Assembly (NCBI GenBank): GCA_030606285.1
Contig: JAUWGS010000002.1
Span: 1 to 64,000, forward strand
DNA from: Planctomycetales bacterium
Lineage (GTDB): Bacteria; 4484-113
DNA length: 64,000 nt
Direction of reading: 5' to 3'
This document shows positions 1-9,626 of this stretch, piece by piece (position 1 is the first letter of the stretch; each line of letters opens with the position of its first letter). Below the pieces are notes generated by a model. It ran no database searches. It saw only the letters and a list, made by a program, of their open reading frames with translations, and was not told the origin of the DNA. The translations under genes and the position numbers were made by a program.

Positions 1-1
1 A

Positions 2-1726
2 ACCAGCAACGGATGTTTCGCGTTCACCCCTTATGGTCAGCAGGGGCCTGGCACGGACATCCTAGGGCGTTATTCTTATTACCTCGAACGTTGTCTTATA
101 TTGAGCCGGGACAACCTGCCGGCCGCTGCTGGCGGGCGCGCTGCAATGTTCGGATACGCCTGGCACAAGGTCATCGAGTCGAACCCCCCTGGTCCGGGAC
201 GTCAGGCCGCGTTGTGGAACTGGCTCGATTGGACCGATCCGATGATCATGGTTGGTGGCGGCGGTCCTGGTGAGGAAGGATATCCGATACTGCCCTACGA
301 GGGACCGGTAGACATCGCGGATGCCTTTGCCTGGGTATACGCGGAGGACGGCTCGGTGATTTCCGGTGGCGACGGCGACACGGACGCGGACATGGTGGAG
401 ATCTGGGTCCTGACTTCAGCCGACCCGCAGACAGTCTGGTTCGAGGCGCTGGCGCGAGCTTCCGAGGGTATCGACCTGCTCTACGAATGGTCGTTCGAGC
501 CGGGAGACCCGTTCCAGATGTGGACGCAATACACACAGCACTTGTACGGTGGCGGCATGGACCCCGACGGCCCCGGCCCGTTGGAGGATGGTGATCCGTT
601 CCCGGTGTTTGTGCGTACGTTCGATACTACCTTCGGCACCTACGCGGCAGCTCCGGGTGATTCGCGCGACAGCGACTCGGTGAGGATCAGAGTTCACGGT
701 CCGCCGCCGATCTACATTGAAGATGACGGTACTGTGATTGAGTCTGGCTACCAGCGCGATCCGTCCGGTAATGTCACAGTCGAGCTAGCCTTCAAGATCG
801 AGGGCGGCGTTCCACCGTACGACGACGTATGGATTGACTACGACTACGACTTCGTAACTTTCCAGGAACGTCAGGAGGTTCTACCGACCCCTGGCGAAGG
901 CCACACCGACTACGACCTGACCTTCCCCGCGACGGCGGGTCAGGAGTACTTCATCGCCGTCAGAGTCAGAGACACCGAGGCGCCCAACAGCGAGGACATC
1001 TACGCGTGGTTCGACGGAGTGTTCGTTGTTGCGGCGGTTCTGTACATTCGTGATGGTGCCTACTCGACGGCGCACTCGGCCCTCATCAACAGCCTGAACT
1101 CGTTCACCAGCGACTATATGGTGCTTAACAACACAACCGGCCTAACGTCCGACTTCATGCTGGCCTTCCCTGTGGTTATCTGGCAGACCAACTTCACTGG
1201 TGGCAACAGCCGGATTAGCTCTACTGAGAAGGCGATACTGAAGACCTTCTGGGATAACGGCGGCAAGGCCCTTATGATAGTCCCGTACGAGTACTACCGC
1301 TACATCGGCGGAAGCTACGACTATGGCTGGGTCAGCCAGTACTGGGGCCACTGGACCTCCTATCCATACACACGCCTCTACCGCTCAAGCAGCAGCTACT
1401 ACCGTTACCACCGTGGCAGCTCCACCTGGAGTCCGCTCAGCAGCGGTCCCGGCGGCACGGTCAACTACATCAACTTCTACACCGGCTATCCCTATCGCTA
1501 CCACTGCTATCTGGATAACAGGTACAATTCGACCCGTATAACCCGTCTTATCGAGCGCGGATACTATTCCTATTACCTCCGAGGCTGGTACCGCGACACA
1601 CCCGGTGGCGGGCGCAACGTTGTCTGGGGCCAGATGTGGTGTCCATACAACTACGTGAGCGGCTCCGCAGGTAATAATGGCGTTCTGCGCAACCTCATTG
1701 AGATTGCTAATCCCAACGCGCTCTAG
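2..1726 (+). CDS. Exported protein, 5'-truncated at window edge; paralogue of the 4260-7511 lipoprotein
   Basis: The reading frame is open from base 2, so the true start lies left of the window; 574 residues are visible. The first ~330 residues align with the C-terminal third of the lipoprotein at 4260-7511: both share SRDNLP, GYAWHKV, the YEGPVDIAD stretch and a WIDYDYDFVTF motif. After that this copy carries an extra C-terminal domain (about residues 345-574, beginning VLYIRDGAYSTAHSALINSL) that resembles the internal LIVQDN...VIW segment of the paralogue. The pattern V-I-W...GG-A-L-M-I-V suggests a glutamine-amidotransferase-like Rossmann fold, which is inference. The C-terminus is rich in Tyr, Ser and Arg. 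An extracellular or outer-surface role is likely from the family; the function is unknown. Confidence 0.75.
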   Translation, partial: TSNGCFAFTPYGQQGPGTDILGRYSYYLERCLILSRDNLPAAAGGRAAMFGYAWHKVIESNPPGPGRQAALWNWLDWTDPMIMVGGGGPGEEGYPILPYEGPVDIADAFAWVYAEDGSVISGGDGDTDADMVEIWVLTSADPQTVWFEALARASEGIDLLYEWSFEPGDPFQMWTQYTQHLYGGGMDPDGPGPLEDGDPFPVFVRTFDTTFGTYAAAPGDSRDSDSVRIRVHGPPPIYIEDDGTVIESGYQRDPSGNVTVELAFKIEGGVPPYDDVWIDYDYDFVTFQERQEVLPTPGEGHTDYDLTFPATAGQEYFIAVRVRDTEAPNSEDIYAWFDGVFVVAAVLYIRDGAYSTAHSALINSLNSFTSDYMVLNNTTGLTSDFMLAFPVVIWQTNFTGGNSRISSTEKAILKTFWDNGGKALMIVPYEYYRYIGGSYDYGWVSQYWGHWTSYPYTRLYRSSSSYYRYHRGSSTWSPLSSGPGGTVNYINFYTGYPYRYHCYLDNRYNSTRITRLIERGYYSYYLRGWYRDTPGGGRNVVWGQMWCPYNYVSGSAGNNGVLRNLIEIANPNAL

Positions 1727-1751
1727 CTCTCGCAGTGTGTAACTGTAAACC

Positions 1752-1784
1752 GGGGCCCCCGCTACGGCGGGGGCCCCTTCTTTT
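1752..1784 (+). terminator. Rho-independent terminator
   Basis: A 10-bp perfect stem (GGGGCCCCCG / CGGGGGCCCC) with a 6-nt loop is followed by TTCTTTT. It ends the transcript of the exported protein just before the uvrB promoter. Confidence 0.85.
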
Positions 1785-1812
1785 GCGCGGACGCGCCGCT
1801 GGCCCGCGCGGG

Positions 1813-1818
1813 TATAAT
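1813..1818 (+). promoter_or_regulatory. uvrB -10 box, leaderless start
   Basis: TATAAT ends 7 nt before the uvrB ATG and no Shine-Dalgarno sequence precedes the ATG. The transcript should therefore begin at or within a base or two of the start codon. No good -35 hexamer is visible. A mutated copy of this element (CATAAT) lies in the inverted remnant at 4151-4212. Confidence 0.6.
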
Positions 1819-1825
1819 TGACGCG

Positions 1826-4024
1826 ATGTCTCAGGCGCTGCCGACAACGGAGGAGTTCGCCCTAGAGGCGGATTTCGAGCCGACCGGTGACCAGCCGGAG
1901 GCAATCGAGCAGATGGTTACGGGACTTGAGCGCGGCGACCGCTTTCAGACGCTGCTGGGCGCGACCGGCACCGGCAAGACCTTCGCTGTCGCCAACGTGA
2001 TTGCGCAGGTGCAGCGCCCCACGCTGGTTTTATGCCACAACAAGACGCTCGCCGCGCAGCTCTGCGCTGAGTATCGCCGCTTCTTCCCGCACAACGCGGT
2101 GGAGTACTTCGTGTCCTACTACGACTACTACCAGCCGGAAGCGTACGTACCGGCGTCGGACACCTACATCGAAAAGGACGCCGCCATCAACGAGGAGATT
2201 GACCGGCTGCGGCACGCTGCGACGGAAGCGCTGCTGACACGGCGTGACGTGGTCGTCGTCGCATCGGTCTCGTGCATCTTCGGACTCGGCTCGCCGGAGG
2301 ACTACGAGAAGCTCTCGCTGCACCTGGCTGTTGGCAACAGCTACCCGCGCGCCCGGCTCATCCGCCGGCTGGTGGATATGCAGTACATGCGCAACGAGTT
2401 TGAGCTTGTGCGCGGCTCGTTTCGCTTCAAGGGTGAGGTCTGCGAGATCTACGCAGCGGACAGCGAGCGCATAACGCGCCTGGAGTTCTTCGACGACGAG
2501 CTGGAGCGGATTGTAGAGCTCAATCCAGTTACAGGACGAGTGCAGGAGGATTTGCGCCACGTCTTCCTCTTTCCTGCGTCCCACTACGTGCTGCTGCCGC
2601 AAAAACGCGAACTGGCGGTGAAAAGCATCCGCAAGGAGCTCAGGGAACGCCTCGCGCACTTCAAGGCCGAGGAGAAGCTGCTGGAGTACCAGCGCCTCAA
2701 GGAGCGCACCGAGTACGACCTGGAAATGATAGAGCACTTCGGATACTGCAAGGGCATCGAGAACTACTCGCGCCACCTGGAGGGCCGGATGCCGGGCGAG
2801 ACACCGAGCAACTTGCTGGAGTATTTCCCCGACGACTTCCTGATGGTGGTGGACGAGAGCCACGTGACGCTACCCCAGCTTCACGGTATGTACAAAGGCG
2901 ACCGTTCGCGCAAGGAGACCCTGGTGGAATATGGCTTCCGCCTGCCGTCGGCGCTGGACAACCGCCCGTTGCGCTTTGACGAATGGGAGCAGACAGTTGG
3001 GCAGGTCATCTTCACCACTGCCACGCCGGGGCCTTACGAGCTTGAGCACTCCGCCCAGGTTGTCGAGCAGATAATCCGTCCCACCGGCCTGGTGGATCCG
3101 GGGATCAAGGTCTACCCGACGCGCAACCAGATTGACACGCTCGTTTCCGAGCTGCGCAAGCGAGTCGAAGTCGGGGAACGGGCGCTGGTGACGACTCTGA
3201 CCAAGCGGATGGCCGAAGCGCTGTCACAGCATCTCGCCGAGCAGGATTTCAAGGTGCAGTACCTGCACTCGGACGTGGAGACGGTTGAGCGCATCCGCAT
3301 CCTGAAGGACTTGCGCCTGGGGACCTACGACATCATTGTTGGAATCAATCTGCTGCGCGAGGGCCTGGACCTGCCGGAAGTCTCGCTGGTGGCGATACTT
3401 GACGCGGACAAGGAGGGCTTCCTGCGCAGTTCGAAATCGCTCATCCAGATAATCGGCCGCGCGGCGCGCAACGTGAACGGCAAGGTGATTCTCTTTGCGG
3501 ACGTGACGACTGACAGCATCCGTACTGCGATAGATGAGACCAACCGCCGCCGGCGCAAGCAGATAGCATACAACGATAAGCACGACATCACGCCGCGCAC
3601 GATCGAGAAGGAGATCAAAGACATCACCGACGAGCTAAGCGAGAGCGGGCTCAATGTCATCCGCAAGCGCGGCCGGCGCGAAGCTGTGCCCGGCGAGGAG
3701 AGCGAGACGGAGGAGGCTGAGTACTACGCGCGCTACGCCGAAGTGATGGAAAGCGTGATGAGCGGTGATGGCGTTCCCGAAGAAGTGAAACGCCGGGCCG
3801 CGAAGGGCCGGGGGACGCTGCTGACGCCAAACGCTCTGGCTATGTCGCTGGACCAGCTTGTGCTGCGGATCACAGACCTAGAAGGCAAGATGAAACGGCT
3901 GGCGGAACTCCTTGAATTCGAGAAGGCTGCGGTGCTGCGCGATGAGATCCGCGACCTCAATGCGATAGTGAAACGCCGCCTGCGCGACCACTCCCAGAAG
4001 CTGTTCGCTGAGAAGGTGAGGTAG
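1826..4024 (+). CDS. uvrB: Excinuclease ABC subunit B
   Basis: UvrB is the DNA-damage-loading helicase-like subunit of nucleotide excision repair; it receives DNA from UvrA and recruits UvrC. Visible are the GDQPEAI motif near residue 21, Walker A GATGTGKT at 45-52, the damage-clamping beta-hairpin around [12 protein letters not shown] (98-109), the VVDESHV helicase motif near 345, the QIIGRAARN motif VI near 550 and a C-terminal UVR domain (about 680-715) that binds UvrC. At 732 residues it is longer than the usual ~660-680, with an acidic insert around [11 protein letters not shown] before the UVR domain. Start is the ATG 7 nt after TATAAT. It stands alone, without uvrA or uvrC nearby. Confidence 0.98.
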   Translation: MSQALPTTEEFALEADFEPTGDQPEAIEQMVTGLERGDRFQTLLGATGTGKTFAVANVIAQVQRPTLVLCHNKTLAAQLCAEYRRFFPHNAVEYFVSYYDYYQPEAYVPASDTYIEKDAAINEEIDRLRHAATEALLTRRDVVVVASVSCIFGLGSPEDYEKLSLHLAVGNSYPRARLIRRLVDMQYMRNEFELVRGSFRFKGEVCEIYAADSERITRLEFFDDELERIVELNPVTGRVQEDLRHVFLFPASHYVLLPQKRELAVKSIRKELRERLAHFKAEEKLLEYQRLKERTEYDLEMIEHFGYCKGIENYSRHLEGRMPGETPSNLLEYFPDDFLMVVDESHVTLPQLHGMYKGDRSRKETLVEYGFRLPSALDNRPLRFDEWEQTVGQVIFTTATPGPYELEHSAQVVEQIIRPTGLVDPGIKVYPTRNQIDTLVSELRKRVEVGERALVTTLTKRMAEALSQHLAEQDFKVQYLHSDVETVERIRILKDLRLGTYDIIVGINLLREGLDLPEVSLVAILDADKEGFLRSSKSLIQIIGRAARNVNGKVILFADVTTDSIRTAIDETNRRRRKQIAYNDKHDITPRTIEKEIKDITDELSESGLNVIRKRGRREAVPGEESETEEAEYYARYAEVMESVMSGDGVPEEVKRRAAKGRGTLLTPNALAMSLDQLVLRITDLEGKMKRLAELLEFEKAAVLRDEIRDLNAIVKRRLRDHSQKLFAEKVR

Positions 4025-4076
4025 GGCATGGAGGGTTTCCCCACGACGAGCTGGATGCCGGCGCGTCTGGCCTACC

Positions 4077-4151
4077 TTATTCGCCCGCTGGCTTGCTTGC
4101 TCTCGGCAGGAACTCGTCTTCCGCGAACTCGACGAGATCAGCGCTAAAGCC
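4077..4151 (-). pseudogene. Remnant of the 3' end of a thioredoxin-like gene
   Basis: Read on the minus strand this stretch gives GFSADLVEFAEDEFLPRASK and then PAGE and a stop. That matches the C-terminus of the thioredoxin-like gene at 7632-8246 (GFSADLVEFAENDFLPKSAS...). The rest of the copy is missing. It is joined directly to a remnant of the uvrB 5' end. Changes are mostly conservative, so the copy was probably once functional. Confidence 0.8.
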
Positions 4152-4212
4152 GCCTCAAGAGCGAACTCCTCTGTTGTTGGCAGCGCCTGAGACACCGCGT
4201 CAATTATGCTCG
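4151..4212 (-). pseudogene. Inverted remnant of the uvrB promoter and first 15 codons
   Basis: On the minus strand a GTG at 4193-4195 opens [15 protein letters not shown], identical in protein to the first 15 residues of UvrB. Apart from ATG to GTG, the differences (CCG/CCA, ACG/ACA, GCC/GCT, CTA/CTT) are all synonymous third-position changes. The upstream ATAATTGACGCG is shared as well. After codon 15 the sequence switches to the thioredoxin-like remnant. It is not a working gene: the open frame that continues is antisense to the uvrB 3' end. Confidence 0.8.
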
Positions 4213-4259
4213 CACCAGGCTGCCGCGCATCCGCTGAAGTTGTCGTTCACCATCGCAAT

Positions 4260-7200
4260 CTATGCGTCTCCCTTGAAGGGCTCAAGCCACGCATACGTAT
4301 CATCGCCATTGGCTGAATCGGAGTCCGTGACCCGGATGGCGACGTAGTACTCGTAGCCCGCCTCTACATCTGGAATGTCAAGGTCGTAAGTGTTCGTGCC
4401 CTGAACCGGCAGTGGGAGAACCTCAACTAGTGGCTCGAAGGTTACGAAGTCGTAGTCGTAGTCAATCCACACGCTGTCATACGGTGGAACCCCTTCTTCG
4501 ATAATGTAGTCGAGGGTAACGGTCATGCTGCCGTCCGGGTTGAGGTCATACGGGCTGTTGTTAACGGTACCGTTGTCTTCGATGTCAACGGCAAGCTCTC
4601 CGGCGACCTCCACGAGCACGGAGTCACTGTCGCGTGCCTCAGGCGGCGCAGTGCCATAGCTACCAGCCGTAGAATCGAACGTCCGCACATTCACCGGGAA
4701 CGGGTCGCCATAGGCATCCGGGCCGGGGCCGTCGGGGTCAATGGCACCATAGTAGGCGTAGTTTGTGTAGCGTGTCCATATCTGGAACGGGTCTCCCGGC
4801 TTGAACGACCACTCGTAGATCAGGTCAATGCCCTCGGACGCTCGCGCAAGACACTCGAACCAGATTTTCTGCGGACCGCTAACAGCCGTTACTTCGACGT
4901 GTGCGCGATCAGATGGCGTGTCGCCGTCGCCACCAGAAATCACTGAGCCGTCTTCCTTGTATACCCACGCAAATGTATCCGCGATGTCTACAGGCCCCTC
5001 GTAGGGGAGTATCGGAGATCCTCCTTCTATCATCGGGTCGATGAAGTCAAGCCAGTTCCACAGCGCTCCGGCCCGTCCCGGAGCAGGGGGATTCGACCCG
5101 GTGACCTTGTGCCAGGCGTAGCCGTACGCTGAAGCACGCCCACCTGAAGCGCCCGGCAGGTTGTCCCTACTCGTCCAAGGAATACGATTGGTGTACCCAG
5201 CATACCGTCCCAGGACCTCCGCACCGCCCGGCATCGCATAATCCCAGGTGAACGCAAAATTCGTAGCCATGTTTTGAGCGTCGGGCATCCGTATCTGCGC
5301 AATTGTTCCCGCAGGACCCGACCCCACGTTCGCCGGATTCAAGTTCACCCAACCATCACCGCCCCAGTGGAACCAGCCGTTGTCGCCCTGGAACCCGAAC
5401 ATCATCTGCCACTGGGGCACACCGCCATAGTTGTTCCATATGCACCTGGTGCACAGAATTACGTTACCGCCGCCCTGGATGTAAGCGAGTATCCGTGACC
5501 GCTCGCCGCTGTCCACCTGCTCCTCATAGAACGCGTACATGTTGGTGCTCTGCGGCGGACACCAAATGACTAACAGGTAGTCCTCAAGATCCGACACATC
5601 TGTAATGTCACCTGTCGTCGCCAAATCGTAGCCATATCCAAGCGCGTCAAGATCGCTAGCGAACGCCTGCTGATGCTCCAGTGAGTCGCTCCCGGAAGGA
5701 GCGGTGTTATCCTGCACTATCAGTGTGGTACCCAAGCCGGGCTCACCGAGGTGACCGATTTCAATCTCCGGCGAATCTGCAAATACCTTATAGCCTTCCG
5801 TGGTTCCGTCGGGATTGCCGTCCCCGTCGTAGTCGATGGTGAACATCAATCTCGCCGTATACACGGCCTCGACGAAGTAATCGTGAATCGGGTACTGGAC
5901 GCTACTAGGCGTCACTGTCCCGTCTCGGAAGTTCCACAAAAACCAGTCATCGGCGAACCCGTTTACGTTATCCGTTGGCCCGCCATACGGGAATGCCTTG
6001 AAATAAATCGGGTCGCCTAAGTTCGCTATCAACGGGTTCGCGAAAATCTTGCACCCTAAGGGACCACCCATGCCGTAGCGCACTGCTACAGGGTCCTGCT
6101 CGAACTCTCCACCCTCCTCCAGAACGGAGTCTTTTTTATACACGTATAAAAATACCTCGTCGGGTACCATCGGGTCGAGGTAGTCCAGCCACCACATAAA
6201 GCCCTTCTCGAAGTACTGCCCGTATCGGTAATAGTGCCCCATCGGGCCCGTGAGCAATCGACCCCCTTTATCAATGAACGGGTCGGTCAGCGGCCATCCC
6301 AACCGGCCTTCCCACGGTGGATCCACACCCATGTTCCACACGTCGTCAGTCCAGCGTTGATGGATAACACCGAATGTCGGGAATGTCGCTATTGGCAGAT
6401 TATCCGATGCCTGCAGGTCAATCAGTCCCTGAATGTACTCGTTCGCCGACGACGTCAGGCCTACCATCCACGCTTCCCCGTAAGGCATCTTCTCCGCGTC
6501 GTAGAAGTATGGCTGGTATCTCGCATACGTCTCGTTCGGTGGGCTGGTCGACATGTACTCGATACTCACATCGTCCAGCGGCGTAATCAGTATGTCGTAC
6601 CATGCAAAGTCTATCATCTGCGAATAGCGCCGCACTGATGTAGACATCTGCAGCTTGTCGTATATGTAGTCGGCCACGAAGTACGCCGGCTCCGGCACGA
6701 AATCGTAGGTGTCCTCCGCCGGATACGACCACTCGCCCCAGTCAGCTATCGGAACGCTGTACGTCTGATACACCGCAGATAGCTCACTGGCTACTGCCGA
6801 GCCACGATTAAACTGGTTGGCAGTCGTCAGCCCCAGTTTCACGAACGACCGCCCCTGCTCGACAAACACGTCAACCCGCTGGATCCGGTCTTCGAGGATG
6901 TCCGCGTCACCACCGTCAGAACCCCACGGCGGATCTCCCGTGCCGTCCCAATCGTTCGGATCATACTCCCCGGGCACCGTATAGTATCCCGGCTCATCCG
7001 GCGGGATGTAGGGATAACTCGCGCTTTTCACCGGCATCACCGGCTCCAAACCACGGTTCACCCGCGCTGCGTTCTCGTGCCGCGCTGCAAGGCCCTCAAT
7101 GCTCAACGTTGGCGGCGGTGGCACCGGTGTGCTCATTGGCACCGATGCCTCCGGTGCATTCTGCTCCACCGCACCAACGGTAACCATAGTCTTTTCGACC

Positions 7201-7511
7201 ACATCCACATCCACGGATTGGGTCTCACGCGGCATGGTATCCGCTGTCGTTGAGGTCAACGGGCCATCCCACCCAGGATCATTGTACAGCTCCTGAAGTA
7301 CCGGGCTCAGCTTGTAGATATCGTCTTCCGATATGCAAGCCCCCCGATTCACCTGATCGAAGCTCGCGTTACTACCCCCCGAAGACGAGGATACCGACGG
7401 CAGCGTTCCCATCGTTTTCTTAGAACCACCACCGCAGCTCAAGGCAAGCCCTAATACAATCACTGCCAGTATCACATACGTAATTCTGGCAATCATTTTT
7501 GCCTTACGCAT
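4260..7511 (-). CDS. Large lipoprotein of unknown function
   Basis: This 1083-residue protein begins MRKAKMIARITYVILAVIVL and reaches a lipobox ending ALSC at Cys26, followed by GGGSKK, so it should be lipid-anchored. The ATG at 7511 is preferred over an in-frame start 38 codons upstream because GGGGAGAGGTGATC lies just before it. Residues ~595-760 form a Rossmann-like segment (TLIVQDN..., LLVIWCPP, GGGNVILCTR) that looks like a glutamine-amidotransferase-type domain; the last ~300 residues are shared with the exported protein at 2-1726 and look like beta-sandwich repeats. Asp, Gly, Tyr and Pro are abundant. It lies 120 bp after the thioredoxin-like gene. Function unknown; surface binding or structural role is a guess. 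Confidence 0.75.
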   Translation of the reverse strand: MRKAKMIARITYVILAVIVLGLALSCGGGSKKTMGTLPSVSSSSGGSNASFDQVNRGACISEDDIYKLSPVLQELYNDPGWDGPLTSTTADTMPRETQSVDVDVVEKTMVTVGAVEQNAPEASVPMSTPVPPPPTLSIEGLAARHENAARVNRGLEPVMPVKSASYPYIPPDEPGYYTVPGEYDPNDWDGTGDPPWGSDGGDADILEDRIQRVDVFVEQGRSFVKLGLTTANQFNRGSAVASELSAVYQTYSVPIADWGEWSYPAEDTYDFVPEPAYFVADYIYDKLQMSTSVRRYSQMIDFAWYDILITPLDDVSIEYMSTSPPNETYARYQPYFYDAEKMPYGEAWMVGLTSSANEYIQGLIDLQASDNLPIATFPTFGVIHQRWTDDVWNMGVDPPWEGRLGWPLTDPFIDKGGRLLTGPMGHYYRYGQYFEKGFMWWLDYLDPMVPDEVFLYVYKKDSVLEEGGEFEQDPVAVRYGMGGPLGCKIFANPLIANLGDPIYFKAFPYGGPTDNVNGFADDWFLWNFRDGTVTPSSVQYPIHDYFVEAVYTARLMFTIDYDGDGNPDGTTEGYKVFADSPEIEIGHLGEPGLGTTLIVQDNTAPSGSDSLEHQQAFASDLDALGYGYDLATTGDITDVSDLEDYLLVIWCPPQSTNMYAFYEEQVDSGERSRILAYIQGGGNVILCTRCIWNNYGGVPQWQMMFGFQGDNGWFHWGGDGWVNLNPANVGSGPAGTIAQIRMPDAQNMATNFAFTWDYAMPGGAEVLGRYAGYTNRIPWTSRDNLPGASGGRASAYGYAWHKVTGSNPPAPGRAGALWNWLDFIDPMIEGGSPILPYEGPVDIADTFAWVYKEDGSVISGGDGDTPSDRAHVEVTAVSGPQKIWFECLARASEGIDLIYEWSFKPGDPFQIWTRYTNYAYYGAIDPDGPGPDAYGDPFPVNVRTFDSTAGSYGTAPPEARDSDSVLVEVAGELAVDIEDNGTVNNSPYDLNPDGSMTVTLDYIIEEGVPPYDSVWIDYDYDFVTFEPLVEVLPLPVQGTNTYDLDIPDVEAGYEYYVAIRVTDSDSANGDDTYAWLEPFKGDA

Positions 7512-7631
7512 AAGATCACCTCTCCCCTGATTTCGTTTTCTAATAATCTCACGAACAACTGCTCTCTCCCCTCTCGTGTTCGTCTCCGCTCCCGATATTA
7601 TCAGTGACCACCTATTAATAATCATATCGTA

Positions 7632-8246
7632 TTAGTCCTCACGGGGCGACTTGCTTGCCGATTTCGGCAGGAAATCATTCTCAGCGAACTCGACGAGATC
7701 AGCGCTAAAGCCGGTGATGATGCGCACCGGCAGGCCTCCCTGCGCGAGATAGAATGTCAGCGGCAGGCCTTTCTCCTCCAGCAGCCAGATTTCTTCATTG
7801 AAGTGGCGGGCTCCGGGATCCCAGTACACTTCAAACTGCGGCAGCGTGGCTTTCTCCCAGTTCGCCTGCTCGAATCCACGGCTGCCCAGCGCGTCGAAGT
7901 TCACTGAAGCGACGATCAGGTTCGCTTCAGGATGTTCCTCCGCCCACTTCACGAGCTTGTTCATGTGGCGCACTTCCAGCTTGCACAGCGGGCAGGCGGT
8001 TACCCACAGCATTAGCACGGCGTTGTGCTCGTAAACCAGGTCGGTATAAGTTACCCTCTCAGCATTGCCGTGTCTGGGTGGTAGCGAAAAGAAAAACGGG
8101 CTCTGGTCGATTGCCTCCCGGCTGATAATGGGCTGGGGCTTTTCCGGATGCTCATTGTCCGCATCCTGGGCGAGAGTGACCCAGGTTCCGGCGAGCAATA
8201 TCGCGGCCAGTGCCAGTGTCATGAACGCAGTGAATCGCCTAATCAA
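7632..8246 (-). CDS. Thioredoxin-like (TlpA/ResA-type) exported protein
   Basis: This 204-residue protein has an N-terminal hydrophobic segment (FMTLALAAILLAGTWVTLAQ) and a thioredoxin fold with the redox motif CPLC in WVTACPLCKLEVRHMN, near residue 87. TlpA/ResA proteins reduce or oxidise cysteines of extracytoplasmic proteins, often during cytochrome c maturation. A TTG start at 8246 is chosen because AGAAGGAGA lies 6 nt before it; it overlaps the rimI stop codon (GTTGATTAG), implying translational coupling. A longer in-frame start at 8297 would put the signal sequence too far in. No cytochrome genes are nearby. A remnant of a second copy lies at 4077-4151. Confidence 0.8.
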   Translation of the reverse strand: MIRRFTAFMTLALAAILLAGTWVTLAQDADNEHPEKPQPIISREAIDQSPFFFSLPPRHGNAERVTYTDLVYEHNAVLMLWVTACPLCKLEVRHMNKLVKWAEEHPEANLIVASVNFDALGSRGFEQANWEKATLPQFEVYWDPGARHFNEEIWLLEEKGLPLTFYLAQGGLPVRIITGFSADLVEFAENDFLPKSASKSPRED

Positions 8247-8757
8247 CGGTTTTCTCCTTCTGCCGTGCGACGGTCGGAGTGATATCGCGCGATGCAAGCG
8301 CGTCTAGGTCGTTTAACGTCAGCAACAGCGCGTCCTCGCCCGTGTCTCTGTAGTATCGCCGCCTCAGTCCCACTTGCTTGAAGCCAAGCTTCTTATACAG
8401 GTTTATCGCCGCGAAGTTGTTCTCCCGGACTTCTAGGATAATGTAAGTGACGCCCTCGGCAAGCGATGTCCGCGCCGTGTGTATTAGCAGCGCTTCGGCG
8501 ATGCCCTGGCCGCGGAACTCGCGCTTGCTGGCGATTGTGCCCACGTGGCACTCGTCCTCGATTACCCAGTTGCCGATGTATCCCAGAAGCTCGCCGTCCT
8601 CGTCGTCGCTGCGCGCCACGAAGAATCGAGAGTTGGGGTTGCGCTTGAGGTCGTGTTCGTAGACAGTCCGGGTCCAGGGCGTGGGGAACGAGTACTGCTC
8701 GATCTCCATCACCTCGTCGAGGTCCTCCGGCCTCATCTGTCGGATGTAGAGCGCCAT
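8239..8757 (-). CDS. rimI: Ribosomal protein S18-alanine N-acetyltransferase-type GNAT protein
   Basis: This is a GNAT-fold acetyltransferase of 172 residues. RimI acetylates the N-terminal alanine of ribosomal protein S18. Features include MRPEDLDEVMEIEQYSFPTPW at the N-terminus, the acetyl-CoA loop REFRGQGIAEALL (Q/R-x-x-G-x-G/A) and the ILEVRENNFAAINLYKKLGF motif typical of RimI. A tail of ~20 residues (SRDITPTVARQKEKTVD) follows the domain. A TATAAT lies 12 nt before the ATG with no ribosome binding site. It is followed by the thioredoxin-like gene with overlapping codons. Confidence 0.85.
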   Translation of the reverse strand: MALYIRQMRPEDLDEVMEIEQYSFPTPWTRTVYEHDLKRNPNSRFFVARSDDEDGELLGYIGNWVIEDECHVGTIASKREFRGQGIAEALLIHTARTSLAEGVTYIILEVRENNFAAINLYKKLGFKQVGLRRRYYRDTGEDALLLTLNDLDALASRDITPTVARQKEKTVD

Positions 8758-8798
8758 TACCGCAAGAAGATTATAACGCAGGGCGCAGGAGCGCTCGC

Positions 8799-9593
8799 TT
8801 AGAATGGAAGCTCCTCGGGCCGCAACAGCTTCCTCAGCTTCGCCAGAGCCTGGCGCTGGAGGCGGCTCACATTCATCTGGGAGGTTTGCAGCCTTATCGC
8901 CACGTCGCGCTGTGGCAAGCCGTCCCAGAATCTCAGCCGCAGCACTTCCGCTTCCTTCTCGGTGAGGAACGCAAGAATATGCTTCCAGAAAAGGTCGCTT
9001 TGCACCTCTGCCAGGCCGGCTTCACGGGCTGTGGGTGACACAGACGACTCTTCCGGGACGGCTTCTTGTAGGATGTTGAGTGGATGGTAAGCGCTACCGA
9101 GTTCCATTGCTTCCAGCACTCGCTCTTCAGTGAGCCCCGCCTCTTCGGCTATTTGTGCGGGAGTGGGGGAATGGCCCAGCTTCAGCGCAAGAGTGCTCTC
9201 CACGGCGAACACCTTCAGGCTCTGCTCCTTTATCTGCCGGGGCACGGAGATAGCCCAGCTTTTATCGCGGAAATAGCGCTGGATTTCCCCGCGGATGGTC
9301 TGGTATGCATAGGTGGAGAAGCGCCAACCCCGGTCCACGTCGAACCGGCGAATCGCCTGCACCAGCCCGATCATCCCAACCTGCACCAGGTCTTCAAAGC
9401 TCTCGCGCCCGGGCGAGTACTTATGCGCGATATGGTAGACGAGGTTCTCGTACTGCTTGAGGATGCGGTCGGTGAGTTCCTCGGTGGGGTCGTCTCGATA
9501 GGCGGTGAATAGCTCGCGCTCTTCGGCTTCGGTCAGCGAACCATGCGAGGGGGAGTCCCCTGCTGGCGCGGCCTTGTCACGCCCTTTCCCCAT
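8799..9593 (-). CDS. SigB/SigF-type RNA polymerase sigma factor
   Basis: A group 3 sigma-70 factor of 264 residues. Region 2 spans ~47-110 (YHIAHKYSP..., FEDLVQVGMIGLVQAIRRFD, FSTYAYQTIRGEIQRYFRD), region 3 ~115-170 and region 4 ~205-260 (LTEKEAEVLRLRFWDG..., VSRLQRQALAKLRKLL). The family directs transcription of general stress or developmental genes and is held inactive by an RsbW-type kinase. That partner is encoded immediately upstream (9627-10034), 33 bp away on the same strand. A GAF-PP2C phosphatase at 11682-13892 is the likely upstream switch. Confidence 0.92.
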   Translation of the reverse strand: MGKGRDKAAPAGDSPSHGSLTEAEERELFTAYRDDPTEELTDRILKQYENLVYHIAHKYSPGRESFEDLVQVGMIGLVQAIRRFDVDRGWRFSTYAYQTIRGEIQRYFRDKSWAISVPRQIKEQSLKVFAVESTLALKLGHSPTPAQIAEEAGLTEERVLEAMELGSAYHPLNILQEAVPEESSVSPTAREAGLAEVQSDLFWKHILAFLTEKEAEVLRLRFWDGLPQRDVAIRLQTSQMNVSRLQRQALAKLRKLLRPEELPF

Positions 9594-9626
9594 GGGTTCA
9601 TTGTAATCTATCGGAACGGCGAACCG

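Noticed and set aside
2030-2863. 277-codon open frame antisense to uvrB
   Set aside because: It lies fully inside uvrB, has no family pattern, and arises from the GC-rich third positions of the real gene.
3878-4195. 105-codon open frame on the minus strand beginning like UvrB
   Set aside because: Only the first 15 codons match UvrB; the rest is antisense to the uvrB 3' end in a different frame. It is treated as a duplication scar.
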